A DNA stretch of 37,478 bases from Chara braunii (taxonomy: Eukaryota; Streptophyta; Charophyceae; Charales; Characeae), in contig BFEA01000444.1 of NCBI GenBank assembly GCA_003427395.1, positions 161,492 to 198,969 on the forward strand, given 5' to 3'. The first letter of the stretch is position 1. Each line of letters begins with the position of its first letter. The notes below the pieces were generated by a model that ran no database searches, had not been told where the DNA came from, and saw nothing but the letters and a program-made list of their open reading frames with translations. The translations under genes and the position numbers were made by a program. Positions 11,491-21,337 of the stretch are shown here, one piece after another.

Positions 11491-11947
11491 AGGCTCGCGT
11501 ACATAATGTTTACCACGTCTCATTGCTGCGTCCTTATCGGAGACCGTCCGAGTGATTTGTCGGACGTCCCTATGAGCGCCCTCCAACCATCATGGTGGAC
11601 GGTCACGAGGAGTTCGTTGTTTCCGACATCGTATCTCGCCGAGTTACCGACGATACCCCTCCACGCATCGAGTGCCTTGTGCGTTGGAAGGGTTACCCTG
11701 ATGAGGAGGCTACTTGGGAGCCCCTCGTGCACTTGCAGCACGCCCGGATGTTGGTTCGTGCATATGATCGTGCTCGTCGTGTGAGACATCTGCTCCTACT
11801 CAGTCGACTGACTGTCTTCCTCCTCCTCCGGCTGACAAGATTGCTGAGGACGAGCCCGCTCCGTCTGAGGCCGTTCTTCTGCAGCAGATGGACGCCTCTG
11901 CGCGTCCACAGCGCGTTCGTCGACAACCTCGACGTCTCGACGACTGA
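11491..11947 (+). pseudogene. Element A chromodomain and pol C-terminus
   Basis: A canonical chromodomain is seen at about 11600-11780: EFVVSDIVSRR, then CLVRWKGYPDEEATWEPL. In chromoviruses this domain binds modified histone and directs insertion to heterochromatin. The aromatic and WKGY positions are kept. Just past the domain an indel (about 11782) shifts the frame. In the shifted frame a Pro- and Arg-rich tail can be read to a TGA at 11945-11947, which is probably the original end of pol. Confidence 0.85.
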
Positions 11948-12950
11948 CACTCTAATCACCTACTATCTTCCTACTGACTCACACCTTCAGGTACTCCATC
12001 ATCAACTTTTTCAAGATGTCGGCGTTTTGCGGCTCTGCTTCGACATCGACTCGACTCCTACTTCATCGACCTCATCGACCACTTTGACGACTTCAGCTAC
12101 CTTCTCGACTTCAGCCACCTTATCGGCTTCAGCTACTTTGGACGTGATTACTTCACGCCACCACCCTACCCTGTACATTCGCTTGCATCTGTCGCATGAT
12201 GGTTCTCACTTAGCGAGGTCTCTTTGAGTTGGGCTCTCCTTTGGTATCGCATAGGCATTGGGACCGTAGCGTTATCTTGGCTTCCCTGCTCCCAGATCTA
12301 GCTCCCTCCTCCCCCAGTCGGTGAGTTTTGTGCATGTTTCCCTCACCCACTGCCCTCATCACCTGAGTGTCGACTCTTGCATGCCTTCAGTTAAGCATAT
12401 CTCCACCCTATTCCAAGCTCCTCTTTTCATGGTCGACCCTGCACGGTGTCACCCTTTTGTCGATCATTACCGACCCTTATGATCTATCTGTTAGGGTCAT
12501 TGGTTTTGTTTCGCTACCACTCTCCCTCACCTTGAGCCTGATGACCTATCCCTCCTTCATGTGTGACTGCCCTTAGGAGTTTCGATTCTTAGGCTGCATT
12601 CACCCCCTCTGAGACCATCCCACTCTTAGTGGTTCAACGACATGACATTATCTCGTGATATATTGCTCTTTTTCCTTTCAGCACTGAGGCCATGACCTCC
12701 AGGACTTTAGGATTGGATCATGCTACATTTCATTTTCTGTTGTTAATTAGGCTGTGTATACCAGACATTTGCTTTCCAGTTGACATTATGTACCTTAGGC
12801 TGCATCGCATGGACTCAATATGGAGCCTGCTCCGCATCCTAGATTTCTCAGCTTTCTTTAGTGCAGAGTTCCGCTACTTTTGCGGATAGCATGTTTATGG
12901 CTCTTGCGATCCATTACAGGTCTAAGGATCGTGCAGCGGGCCTCCATCTG

Positions 12951-13030
12951 CCCTGGCCTACAGCCAGGGCCTATTCGACTATTTGCCAATTTGGCCTGTG
13001 GGACCAGGCTGTGGCCTGACCCCACAGGCC
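12951..13030. repeat. Two adjacent perfect hairpins
   Basis: CCCTGGC/GCCAGGG (7-bp stem, 5-nt loop) lies at 12951-12969. GGCCTGTGGG at 12993-13002 pairs perfectly with CCCACAGGCC at 13021-13030 around an 18-nt loop. Confidence 0.75.
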
Positions 13031-13083
13031 GTGTACTATTCCAATCCCGTCCAGTCCTGCCCAGTACCACTGTCGGTACCAGG

Positions 13084-13113
13084 CCAGTCCAGTCCAGTCC
13101 AGTCCAGTCAGTC
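13084..13113. repeat. (CCAGT)n short tandem array
   Basis: About five to six CCAGT units stand in a row, close to the hairpins. Confidence 0.85.
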
Positions 13114-13844
13114 TGCTGGGGGTATACCCCAACTGTTGTCTGTTTTTTATCATTCTTCACTTTTGCACATCTTGGAGTATGTGCATGTTGAGTCTGCGTC
13201 GGAGCTGTGCTGTCCCTTCGAGCTCCATCTCTACCTTCTCCTTCGTCAACCCTTCTTCTCCATCCTGACAGACCGCCATCCCGGCGGGTCCGGCACAGTG
13301 GGTCCGCGCTTGTTGGCGTGAAAATTCGAATGGAGGCGCTCACGCTCACCGGAACGACGCGATCCATCTCTGGAGACTACATGTTGAGCACTGAGTTAAG
13401 ATTTGGGTGACATTGCCGATTGGTTTCTCAAGTTCTCAACGAGATTGGGTTCATTGCATTTGGATCTTGAGTGGCAGGATGTTCTTGGTCTTTCCAATTA
13501 ATTCTTAGTAATTTCAGCCATAAGCATGTGTGTAGAAGATTTTGAGTTGATGTTTAGTGTTGATGTTCTACGGTCGAATTCAACTGTCTCATGCTTCCTG
13601 GTATAACTATCAGTTTTCTTTGAATATCTTGTGGCCTCAATCTTCCTTGCTCTTTCTCTCCTCCCTGTTGCTTCTCTTTTTTGAACTTGGCTTTGGCATG
13701 GTGATATAGTCTGTGAGAGCATCTCGAAACTGCTGTCCTTTTGCAGGTTGAGTCACAAAACCATTGTTCTTGATTGTTGTCTTTGCCACAGCCGCCTTCG
13801 CTATCCTGATTGCAGTTGCTATCGTTGTTATGATGTCCATTCAG

Positions 13845-14675
13845 GTTCGTGTGCAAATGGTGCCCAACCTTTGCACCAGGCTGCTTCAATTTCGAGCTTC
13901 TCTCTGTATCCAGAGAACTTGGCGGGGTTTTCTGATGCGTAACAGGATTCAGATGCTTGCTGGCCTCAAGAGGATTGCCCATCAAGTGAAGGGTGTGAAT
14001 GAGCTCAAGTTCACGCGCAAGGCACGCCTACACCTGGCACGATTCCTGCAGCGCCCTCCAATCCCATGCTTTCCTGAGCAACGTTTGCGGTTCTCACTTG
14101 ATGATCAGCAGACAAGTTACCTGATTGCAGTGGGGAAGGGAGAACACCCACAATTAACGAATGGACCCGAAGAACATCGGGAACACTTCCCAAAGTGGCT
14201 GGGTATAACATTTCCAAAAAAGGCTGTAGAAGGCGCAAATTCAGAGGTTGGTGGCAAGAAATCCCGTGGGGGGAGTAAAACCTATAAAGGTGTGATCATG
14301 ACAGGCAAGCTTGTTGGGATCGTGGAAGGAAATTTTGAACGGCAACTGATAAGACTTCTGGTAAAAGGCACAGGTGGTGTGGAGTTGCCAGATCGTGTTG
14401 CAGAGCGAGGAGGAAACTTGCTGCAGTTCCTTAGGGACGGTGTGCAAGTTTACGAATTGGGAATAAAGGACGAGGTGACAAACTCTACAACAGCCAATGA
14501 CGCATCCCATCATCGTTCCTCAGGCGGTTTCTCCTTACGGACAGGGACAGAGAGAGAGAAAAGTTCCATTTTGTCTCCGAGGAGTGAGAGGAAGACTCTT
14601 GTGTTGAAGTTTCAGTCACCAGAAGAGGCCTGGCGAAGAGCCATCCTGCTCTTTCTCCAAACGTGGAGCCCCAAG
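13845..14675 (+). CDS. Probable host exon with an IQ (calmodulin-binding) motif
   Basis: An open frame of about 277 codons with balanced codon use carries one IQ motif, IQRTWRGFLMR (13908-13940), which fits the IQxxxRGxxxR consensus for calmodulin or light-chain binding. The flanks look like intron borders. CCATTCAG before 13845 is a 3' splice site candidate, with others at 13746 and 13787. AAG/GTATTT at 14675/14676 is a 5' splice site candidate. No ATG in a good context opens the frame, so this is taken as an internal exon. Beyond the IQ motif I do not recognise the family. If translation ran past 14675 it would stop at 14694-14696. Element D is inserted 305 bp downstream in the same orientation, within the presumed intron. 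Confidence 0.5.
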
Positions 14676-14980
14676 GTATTTTATCAAATTTGCTGAGCAT
14701 CAGTTTCAAAACCTTCTGGTCATAAAAATTAGAGACTGAATGGTACACACATGTAACTACGAGTAGACAGCTCATGAGTTCAAATCCTGATGGACTCAGA
14801 TGAGTATCTGACAAAATCCGATGTGTTCATCCATTGCAATGATTGCATGCAAAATGATGGAATTGTTATGATCCTACTCGATCCATAATGCAAAACTCAA
14901 ATGTGGGAAAATGCAAGACTTGCTGAACTTCAAAGTAGAGGTGGAGAGGGAGAAAGAACAGAATATGATGAAGAGCACGA

Positions 14981-16290
14981 TGTTACATGCTGCGCGTGCA
15001 CACGCGGGCCATTTTCCAGGCCCTGCGTCCTTCAGGCCAAAAGCCTGAATTTCAGGCCGAAAGCCTGAAATCCAGGGCTTACAGGCCCCATGTCGGATCA
15101 GGCCGAAAGCCTGAATTCCAGGGCCACAGCCCCTATGTCGTTTCAGACTAAAAACGGCATCAGCCTTTTTAGCCTGAAACTAAGGGCCATTCTCGGTCGT
15201 TCATCAGAACGACCGGCCCTGAAACTCAGGCACCGAACCAGGGTTTTTGAACAGGCTATTCTTAGCCTGTTCCCCACGCCAGCCTCAGCAGGCTGCTGCA
15301 CGCCAGCCCCTGGCACACTTCGGCATTGGCAAGAGCTGCCTCCTCGGCCTGGCTCGCCCTTCAGCAGTCAGGAGGCAGGCCGAGGTAGTACATAGGACTT
15401 CCCAGGCACTTCCCAGGCAGGCAGTCAGCAGTTGTAGTCTTCAGGATTCGGGAGCAGCACTGTGGAGGGAGCGCTGTAGAGTAGTAGTAGCGTTAGCTTG
15501 TAGTCTTCAGCGCTGGGCGCAGTAGGTAGCTGTAGTCTCCAGCGCTGGGCGCCATAGCTAGATAGTAGTAGAGAGAGAAAGAGAGATTGGGCGGAGGCCA
15601 GAGGTACTTACCTGCAACGCCGTTGCTCCAGCTTCGTCTTCGAGGTACCTGCAGCACAGCGCCAATATCACAGGTCAGAATCTGGCTCCTAACAGAGAGA
15701 GAGAGAGAGTTCTTCTTCTTCCTCTTCTCAGTCCACCATCTNCTTCTCCCCCTCTCAACATCTGACTTCACTGCATCTGCAGACTACGAGAGAAGAGAGA
15801 CAGAGCTTGGTGGAATCGAATCCAGACTCGACTTTTGGGGCTTCAGACATGGCAACGAGGGATTATTTGGGATTGGTGACAAAGACTCAGTGTTGACGAC
15901 ATTCCCATCTCTCTCCCTCCTTTCGTCTGATCCCTTCCTCTTCGTCTGTGTATGTCTGGACCTGGCGCTTTCTTCCTGTGTACAGCGCCAGGCTCCTCCA
16001 TACCTGGTGATGGATACGATGCATGTTTGGTCTGAGTTCAAACATTGATTGGGCTAGTTATCAGCATTCTAGCATTCTGCTTCGCTACTTGTACTACGTG
16101 AATGAGGTCAATCCCGGTCAGGTCAGTCTTTGTATTTCAGTCTTCCCTGCGCTATTCACCACCATTATGTATGTATGAGAATGCACATTGCTTGTCGAGA
16201 TTCTAATCGCACCGCATTGTCCATTCAGTCCTTTTCATCACATTGCAGATCCTCGGTTATTACGTACATCACGTAACTGTGCATGTAACA
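14981..16290 (+). repeat. 5' LTR of element D
   Basis: It begins TGTTACATGC and ends GCATGTAACA, a perfect 10-bp inverted repeat with TG..CA ends, and the primer site starts 2 bp later. The 5' third carries an array of GGC-rich hairpins (15031-15215). Purine- and pyrimidine-rich microsatellites lie near 15565-15585 and 15690-15730. The solo LTR at 23509-24977 starts with the same ten bases on its sense strand, which suggests one LTR family. Confidence 0.88.
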
Positions 16291-16292
16291 GT

Positions 16293-16304
16293 TGGTATCA
16301 GAGC
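16293..16304 (+). other. Primer-binding site of element D
   Basis: TGGTATCAGAGC is the initiator-Met tRNA complement used by many plant LTR retrotransposons. It lies 2 bp after the LTR end. Confidence 0.92.
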
Positions 16305-16399
16305 ATCGCACGTGAATCAGGACAACCTGATCTGACACGTGTGCGGGGACTAATTAGCTGATTAGTCTTTAGTGATTGATTAGAGCGTTAGTGACCGAG

Positions 16400-17319
16400 A
16401 TGTCTGATTCACAAGTGGGTTGTGGAAGAAGACTGCAGAACAGATGGGCAGTCAACTTCAAATGACTTCAGGGAATCATCCCGAAGCCAACGGACAAACC
16501 GAACAAATGAACAGAGTTGTACAACACTTGTTGAGGCATTACATTAAGCCCAGCCAAGATGATTGGGATGAGCAGTTGCCTCTCATCGCCAGCCTGTACA
16601 ACAATGCTATCCATAGCAGTACCGACGTTAGTCCTAATCAGCTGCACTTGGGATGGAAGCCTAGATCAGCACTAGACTTCCTCCTACCTGAAAACCGACC
16701 CGCTGCAACTCCCGGCACGCTTGAGTATGGTGTGCAGTATGAGAAGTTGCTGCGAGAGGCTGTCGAGCAAATGAAGAAAGCTCAGCAAGCAATGATTGCT
16801 TCTGAGAATCAACATCGTAGACAGTCCACATTTCAGGTAGGGGAACGTGTCTGGGTCAAGGCTAGTGAGTTAGGACAGGANTTCGGAATCTCTCGCAAAC
16901 TAATGCCTNAGTACTTTGGTCCCTGGGAAGTCNTAGATATAGTGGGAGATGAGATGGATGGTCCCACATATGTCATTCGTGTCCCTGGACACCTACGCAC
17001 TCACCCAGTCTTTCATGCCTCAAAGCTTGCACCTTTCGCTGAGACAGACCAATTCCCTTCCAGGAGATCGATGCTGTCCCCAACCATGGATGGACAAGTG
17101 GACATCGACGACATTGTGGATCACAGGGATATGCGTGTTCCGAAGCCGCTGGGTCGAGGAAGACCTCATAAACCCAAGAGAGAGTACCGCGTCAGATTCA
17201 GGCATCATACGGATCCAAAAGAAGATCGGTGGTTTACCAGGGAGGAACTGATTGAGACAGCTCCTCAGGTGGTGGCAGGATATGAGAGGCTACTGAAAGG
17301 GAAGGCANCTGCGAAGTAA
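16400..17319 (+). pseudogene. Element D gag start fused to integrase C-terminus
   Basis: An ATG at 16400 opens what looks like the gag start (MSDSQVG). Within about 20 bp the sequence turns into integrase in another frame, open from about 16420 to the TAA at 17317. The integrase part holds the end of the catalytic core (HPEANGQTEQMNRV, with the catalytic Glu kept), the YNNAIHSSTDVSPNQL region, GERVWVKASE, FGPWEV and HPVFHASKL. It ends in a degenerate chromodomain-like tail (YRVRFRH, then DRWFTREELIETAP). The tail closely matches element B, so D and B belong to one clade. The product would be out of frame and useless. Confidence 0.85.
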
Positions 17320-17356
17320 GCATCTCAGCGGACTTTCGAAGCTAAGGGGGATGGAA

Positions 17357-18378
17357 TGTGAGGATTGAGCCCTCAAGTAGGGGCCTTGCCATGATGTACA
17401 TGTTCTGGGCTAAGGCCCCAGCAAGCCTAGTGCCCGCCCTAAGTGAAGGCGGGCCAACAAATCAACAAGAGCCCTCTGTGCCAACATTTCACGAAGTGGG
17501 GTCCATACAGTTGCAGCACGCCAGTTGGTTGGAGTGCACCGAGTCTCGGATTTCAGCAAATGCTGAAAACCCAGGGCCTCTGAGTTAGTTAGGCTCTGGG
17601 TACTTGAACGTGAGGCCGACAATGCATGCTGGGTATAGAGGCCGAAAATGCCAAAGGGAAATCGGCCCACTATCTGAATCTGGCCGCAGGCCTTGACGAA
17701 AGAGGTGCAACCGCATCCCCTGGGCCTCAACTGTATCGGGCTGAGTTCAGCCTCTGGGGCCCGGTCGCAGGCTGAAGGGAGGCCGCCCACATGCTGCACT
17801 GGCATATAGGCAAGCAGGGCGAGTGGGCAAGTATCTTGGCCATTGCGGGCAATGCCGGCACGCTGCGCTAATGCGAGCTGCTGGCTGCTGCGCTGCGCCA
17901 AGACAGAGTGCAAGGCAGGCATGCGCTAGGCGGTAGGGCGCTGCCTGTGCACTGGGCGCTTGGCGGCCATAGCCGGGCTGCAGAGGGCGCAGGGGAGGTG
18001 AGGGCGAAGGTGGTTCTTCGGAGGTGAAGGGCGCTGTGTGGGTAACAAGGGAGAGTGTGGGTGAAGAGGACACGTACCTGGTGGAGGTGGAGGTCGGCAT
18101 TGGTGTTGACATCATCACTCGCTNCTGTAGTTGTAGGCTAGGCTGTAGAGTAGATAGGGCGCCTGGCGCCATTCACAAGAGAGAGCTACATTGGGTTATG
18201 CTGTTGGTGTTGCCCTGTTGGGCTTGGACATTGACTCACGATTCTTCTGTATCATTCTCAAATGGATGGTTACTCGGCTCCATTGTGCTATCTGCTTTGG
18301 CTTTGACTACATGGACTTCAGTGTGATTTTGCAATCTGGATTTCTGTGCTTCGTCCATATTCATGTTCCTTGCATAAA
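17357..18378 (+). repeat. Possible 3' LTR of a different family after the polypurine tract of D
   Basis: TGTGAGGATTGAGCC follows directly on the polypurine tract, which is where a 3' LTR should start. The sequence is not similar to the 5' LTR of D. It is GGC-rich with no convincing gene. The right end is uncertain; it is drawn to the start of the AT-rich repeat, and no partner or target duplication was found. Confidence 0.35.
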
Positions 18379-18482
18379 ATAATAATATAATAATAATAAT
18401 AATAAAATTAAAAAAAACATATATATATAATAAAATAAACTTAAAAGAAACAAAAAATATATATATTATATATATATATATA
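18379..18482. repeat. AT-rich (ATA)n / (TA)n tract
   Basis: ATAATA units followed by TA units lead directly into the inverted-repeat element. The last eight bases form its left target-site copy. Confidence 0.85.
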
Positions 18483-19251
18483 CAGGGTCACCAGCCCGTA
18501 CGTACGGAGGTCCCCGGGCAGATCTCCGTATGTACGGGCATTCGGGGTCCCATACGGGGTCCGAACCCGACGGCGTTCGGCCCTCGCCAAAAATTATTTC
18601 GGGGCCTAAACATAATTATTTTTTTCTGAATTGTTTTTTGTAAGTTTTCTATGACGTGAGGTACATGCCTGTAAACTTTCAAGTCATTTGGCGAAGCAAA
18701 ATAAGAATTAAAAATCGCCAAAGATGGCGGTGTCAAAACGTGCTCGCCCACGTATTTTTTCACTTTTTACTTTTTGTTTTCACTTTAGTTCGGGGTCTAA
18801 ACAATTTTATTATTTTTTGAAACTTTTTTAGTGGGTTTTGTATTATGTGAAGTACACATTGTTAAATTTTCAGGGCATTTAGTTATGCCCAAAAAAAATG
18901 AAAAATCGCCAAAGATGGCGGTGTCNAAAACATGCTCGCACACTCACTAAACTTAATTCTCTTTTTATTTTTATTTATTTTTATTATTAGTATTTTCTTT
19001 CCGTATTTTATTTTTATTTCAAATTTGGTAAGGAATTCGGATGTAGTGCTCAGGCAAATCTTGTTTAATTTATTTTTCTCCATAACATATCTTTTTTTCA
19101 GATTTTTTTGATGACTTTGTTTTTTTTTTTGTTTTTTTTTTTCTTTTGGGTCCGCGCTCGGCCCGAACGGCCGAACGCATCCCCAAGGGATCCCATACGC
19201 TCGGGCGTTCGGGTTCGGGCGTTCGGCCCGTCCCGAACGCCGGTTACCCTG
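18483..19251. mobile_element. Non-autonomous hAT-like inverted-repeat element (769 bp)
   Basis: The left end is CAGGGTCACC and the right end GGTTACCCTG, giving an inverted repeat of CAGGGTNACC. Both ends continue into GC-rich sub-terminal sequence with repeated CGTTCGG/CCGAACG words. TATATATA on each side (18475-18482 and 19252-19259) is a candidate 8-bp target duplication, although it lies in TA repeats and could be fortuitous. An 8-bp duplication and CAGGG ends are typical of hAT elements. No transposase is present. The AT-rich centre holds two diverged tandem copies of about 190 bp (18598-18778 and 18790-18958). Confidence 0.68.
18598..18958. repeat. Two diverged tandem copies inside the hAT-like element
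   Basis: Both copies start TTCGGGGYCTAAACA and end with ATCGCCAAAGATGGCGGTGT followed by a GCTCGC motif. The middle is more diverged than the ends. The conserved block contains the inverted repeat CGCC/GGCG. Confidence 0.8.
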
Positions 19252-19259
19252 TATATATA

Positions 19260-20812
19260 TGTATATATATATGTATACTTACAATAATACGATAAATAAT
19301 TAAAATTAATGACTAGTAAAACAATAATAAATAATACTAATGGCATATAAAGATATATTCCCTACCAATAAATAAACATAATACTCATAATCACTATAAA
19401 TTAAACAAGAAAAGCATACCCCCCGCTATACCCCACTACCGCCTTCGCAAATACAAACCCCCAACACAAAAATAGAACATCACACCCCAAATCCTCGCAA
19501 CACAAACAACAAGCTACACACCTATACACCATATAGACAACACCTCACGTACCGGTTATGGGATATGACCCCTCGCAAAACGCATTCGAAAAAAAGAAAA
19601 ACAAAACGCACTCACACACGAAAAAACGCCCAAAACGTTTTACAAAAGAGACACTAAGGTAACATACGAAATGACGTCCACTCAGCACCTCATCGAAACG
19701 ACTCATCTAACAAATCGCAGTACAAACGTGCACGCAAACACAACAGACAAACCCCGACACTCCCTGCCTCCTCCAGAGCCAAACCATCTCCAAAAAAACG
19801 ACGAACTGATACACACCGAGACCCAGATGACCGACGCCACCACTGCCATACCGGCGCAAGCTGGCAATCTCACTACCCCCCTCCCTAGACAGGAACGAAA
19901 AATACACGCACCATCGTTAAAAGAGCGCCTATCCCATATACGAAAATCAGCAACCATACACCTCGCCCCAAACTAAGCTATACTTGAATACCCCCCACCC
20001 AAAAAAACTTGCGCAATTCCCCCCTTGAACAAAGCCATCTCGGTCGCCCCCACCCTATACCATCCTAGCTACATCAAAGCATGGCGCACACTGTATTAAA
20101 ACACATGACACATACTCATGGCGTGCACGCCTCACCTCGCAAGAATTGTCTTCGGAAACGCTAGCATGCAGACTACCTTGTGCAATACCACGCACATACA
20201 TGCTTGCTTGGAAGCTGACCTCCAAGCGCTCTTGTTGCGTCTCTTCTCCCACGCCTTCCTTACACTGGCACGCAACCTTGCTAACTGTTCTTCCTCCTGA
20301 GTCTGGTGTGGCACATTGCAGTGCCCTTCGCGCTGAGCTTGCGCTGCAGGCTACGTAACATCACGCTGCTCGGCCACGAAACGAGCTATGGCGGCGACTG
20401 ATCTTCCAGCGACACCAACCATGACCCCTCAAGTATGGAAATGTAATGCCTTCTTCCACCTACAACCCCCTGACGACCTTTATCCCCCCAACCCTATGCT
20501 AACAGGAGCCTTAACAAAGCTAATCCCTTTGATGGGCTGCTATGGGTGCTAGGCGGCGAAAAGCGCGCTTAAGGGCGTGCACCCCCCTTACGGCTGGGCT
20601 TTGCCCTTTCCTAATTTCTAACACTCTAACATTAACAACCTAATCATAGCTCCTGCAATAACCTAGACCCCCACCTTCACACTCTGTCCACCTTTGCAAC
20701 ATACGTCCTCCATAGCTGAATTGCTATCTAACACCCTACTAATGGACGATCTTGAGTTGAGTCCAGTTTCCCACATTCTGTGGGATAGCTATGTTACGTA
20801 CATAAAACCCCC

Positions 20813-20814
<2 letters not shown>
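19260..20814. other. Unassigned stretch without a supported gene
   Basis: AT-rich TA repeats (to about 19275) give way to C- and A-rich DNA. One ATG-started frame at 19671-19976 (101 codons, Thr/His/Pro-rich) has no recognisable domain and is probably chance, given the strand-biased composition. Another at 20118-20300 is likewise unsupported. No RNA gene was recognised. Confidence 0.5.

Positions 20815-20849
<35 letters not shown>
20815..20849. repeat. (CA)n microsatellite at the edge of an assembly gap
   Basis: The CA run is cut by the run of N, so its true length is unknown. Confidence 0.95.
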
Positions 20850-21045
20850 NNNNNNNNNNNNNNNNNNNNNNNNNNNNNNNNNNNNNNNNNNNNNNNNNNN
20901 NNNNNNNNNNNNNNNNNNNNNNNNNNNNNNNNNNNNNNNNNNNNNNNNNNNNNNNNNNNNNNNNNNNNNNNNNNNNNNNNNNNNNNNNNNNNNNNNNNNN
21001 NNNNNNNNNNNNNNNNNNNNNNNNNNNNNNNNNNNNNNNNNNNNN
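20850..21045. other. Assembly gap (196 N)
   Basis: This is a run of unknown bases next to a microsatellite. Open frames spanning it are meaningless. Confidence 0.99.
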
Positions 21046-21191
21046 GGTTGTTTGGATGTTTACGGATGGCCACAACTTCTCTTTGGGGGGAATGCATGTT
21101 TTGTGCGCCGGCGTGGAAGGCTTTCCCAGTTTTTTCGGACCCTTAGCAGGGGCAGTCGGTGCATTCTCGCTGGAGGAGTCTACTGTCTTAG
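21046..21191 (+). CDS. Possible exon fragment ending at a GTAAGT splice donor
   Basis: An open frame reads GMHVLCAGVEGFPSFFGPLA and continues to TVLG. It ends at CTTAG/GTAAGTTG, a strong 5' splice-site match. A decayed relative of about 75 bp (21125-21200) lies at 31780-31858 on the other side of element B and keeps the same donor-like end. The upstream part is lost in the gap. I do not recognise the protein; it may be a repeat rather than a gene. Confidence 0.25.
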
Positions 21192-21337
21192 GTAAGTTGT
21201 CTCTTATCTTCTTTCTCTTCGTTGGCTGTGACGCAAGTGTATAGTTTGAGATGAATATTGGGAATGCCCATGCTGTTATATTTGTTTGTTTTTGGTAAAT
21301 TAACTTTTGGTTTTCTGGACCAATGCGGAAGGCTCAC

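Larger units (their letters stand above)
5477..11947 (+). mobile_element. Element A: decayed Ty3/gypsy chromovirus (LTRs not found)
   Basis: Gag with a zinc knuckle, protease, reverse transcriptase, RNase H, integrase and a C-terminal chromodomain follow in the order of Ty3/gypsy chromoviruses. The reading frame is interrupted by at least twelve stops and several indels. No pair of similar sequences flanks the coding part, and no TGGTATCAGAGC primer site was seen upstream. The LTRs are therefore lost, highly diverged or outside what can be recognised by eye. The leader at 5150-5476 is C/T-rich, and the ATG at 5477 sits in a good context (CCCACCATG). Confidence 0.9.
11948..13844. other. Non-coding stretch 3' of element A
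   Basis: No gene is supported here. The first kilobase may be 3' untranslated or LTR sequence of element A, but nothing similar occurs upstream of its gag. The stretch contains hairpins at 12951-13030 and a short CCAGT array. Several pyrimidine-rich AG sites near 13746, 13787 and 13844 could be 3' splice sites of the exon that follows. Confidence 0.5.
14981..17356 (+). mobile_element. Element D: internally deleted Ty3/gypsy element (5' LTR plus internal part)
   Basis: A 1310-bp LTR with perfect 10-bp terminal inverted repeats is followed by an initiator-Met primer-binding site, a short leader, the first codons of gag, and then directly the C-terminal third of integrase. It ends in a polypurine stretch (AAGGGGGATGGAA, 17344-17356). 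Gag, protease, RT, RNase H and most of integrase are missing. The sequence after the polypurine tract does not resemble the 5' LTR, so the element is either a recombinant or has lost its true 3' end. Confidence 0.83.

Noticed and set aside
13554-13985. Minus-strand frame of 143 codons opposite the IQ exon.
   Set aside because: The plus strand has the IQ motif and splice-like borders; the minus frame is low-complexity Gln/Lys/His with no domain.
14770-14800. GAGTTCAAATCCTGATGG resembles a tRNA B box, suggesting a tRNA gene or SINE.
   Set aside because: No A box at the right distance, no cloverleaf and no terminator; one short match is not enough.
19671-19976. ATG-started frame of 101 codons as a gene.
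   Set aside because: Biased composition, no domain and no conserved context; chance is likely.
20694-21146. Long open frames across the gap.
   Set aside because: They consist mostly of unknown bases and a CA repeat.
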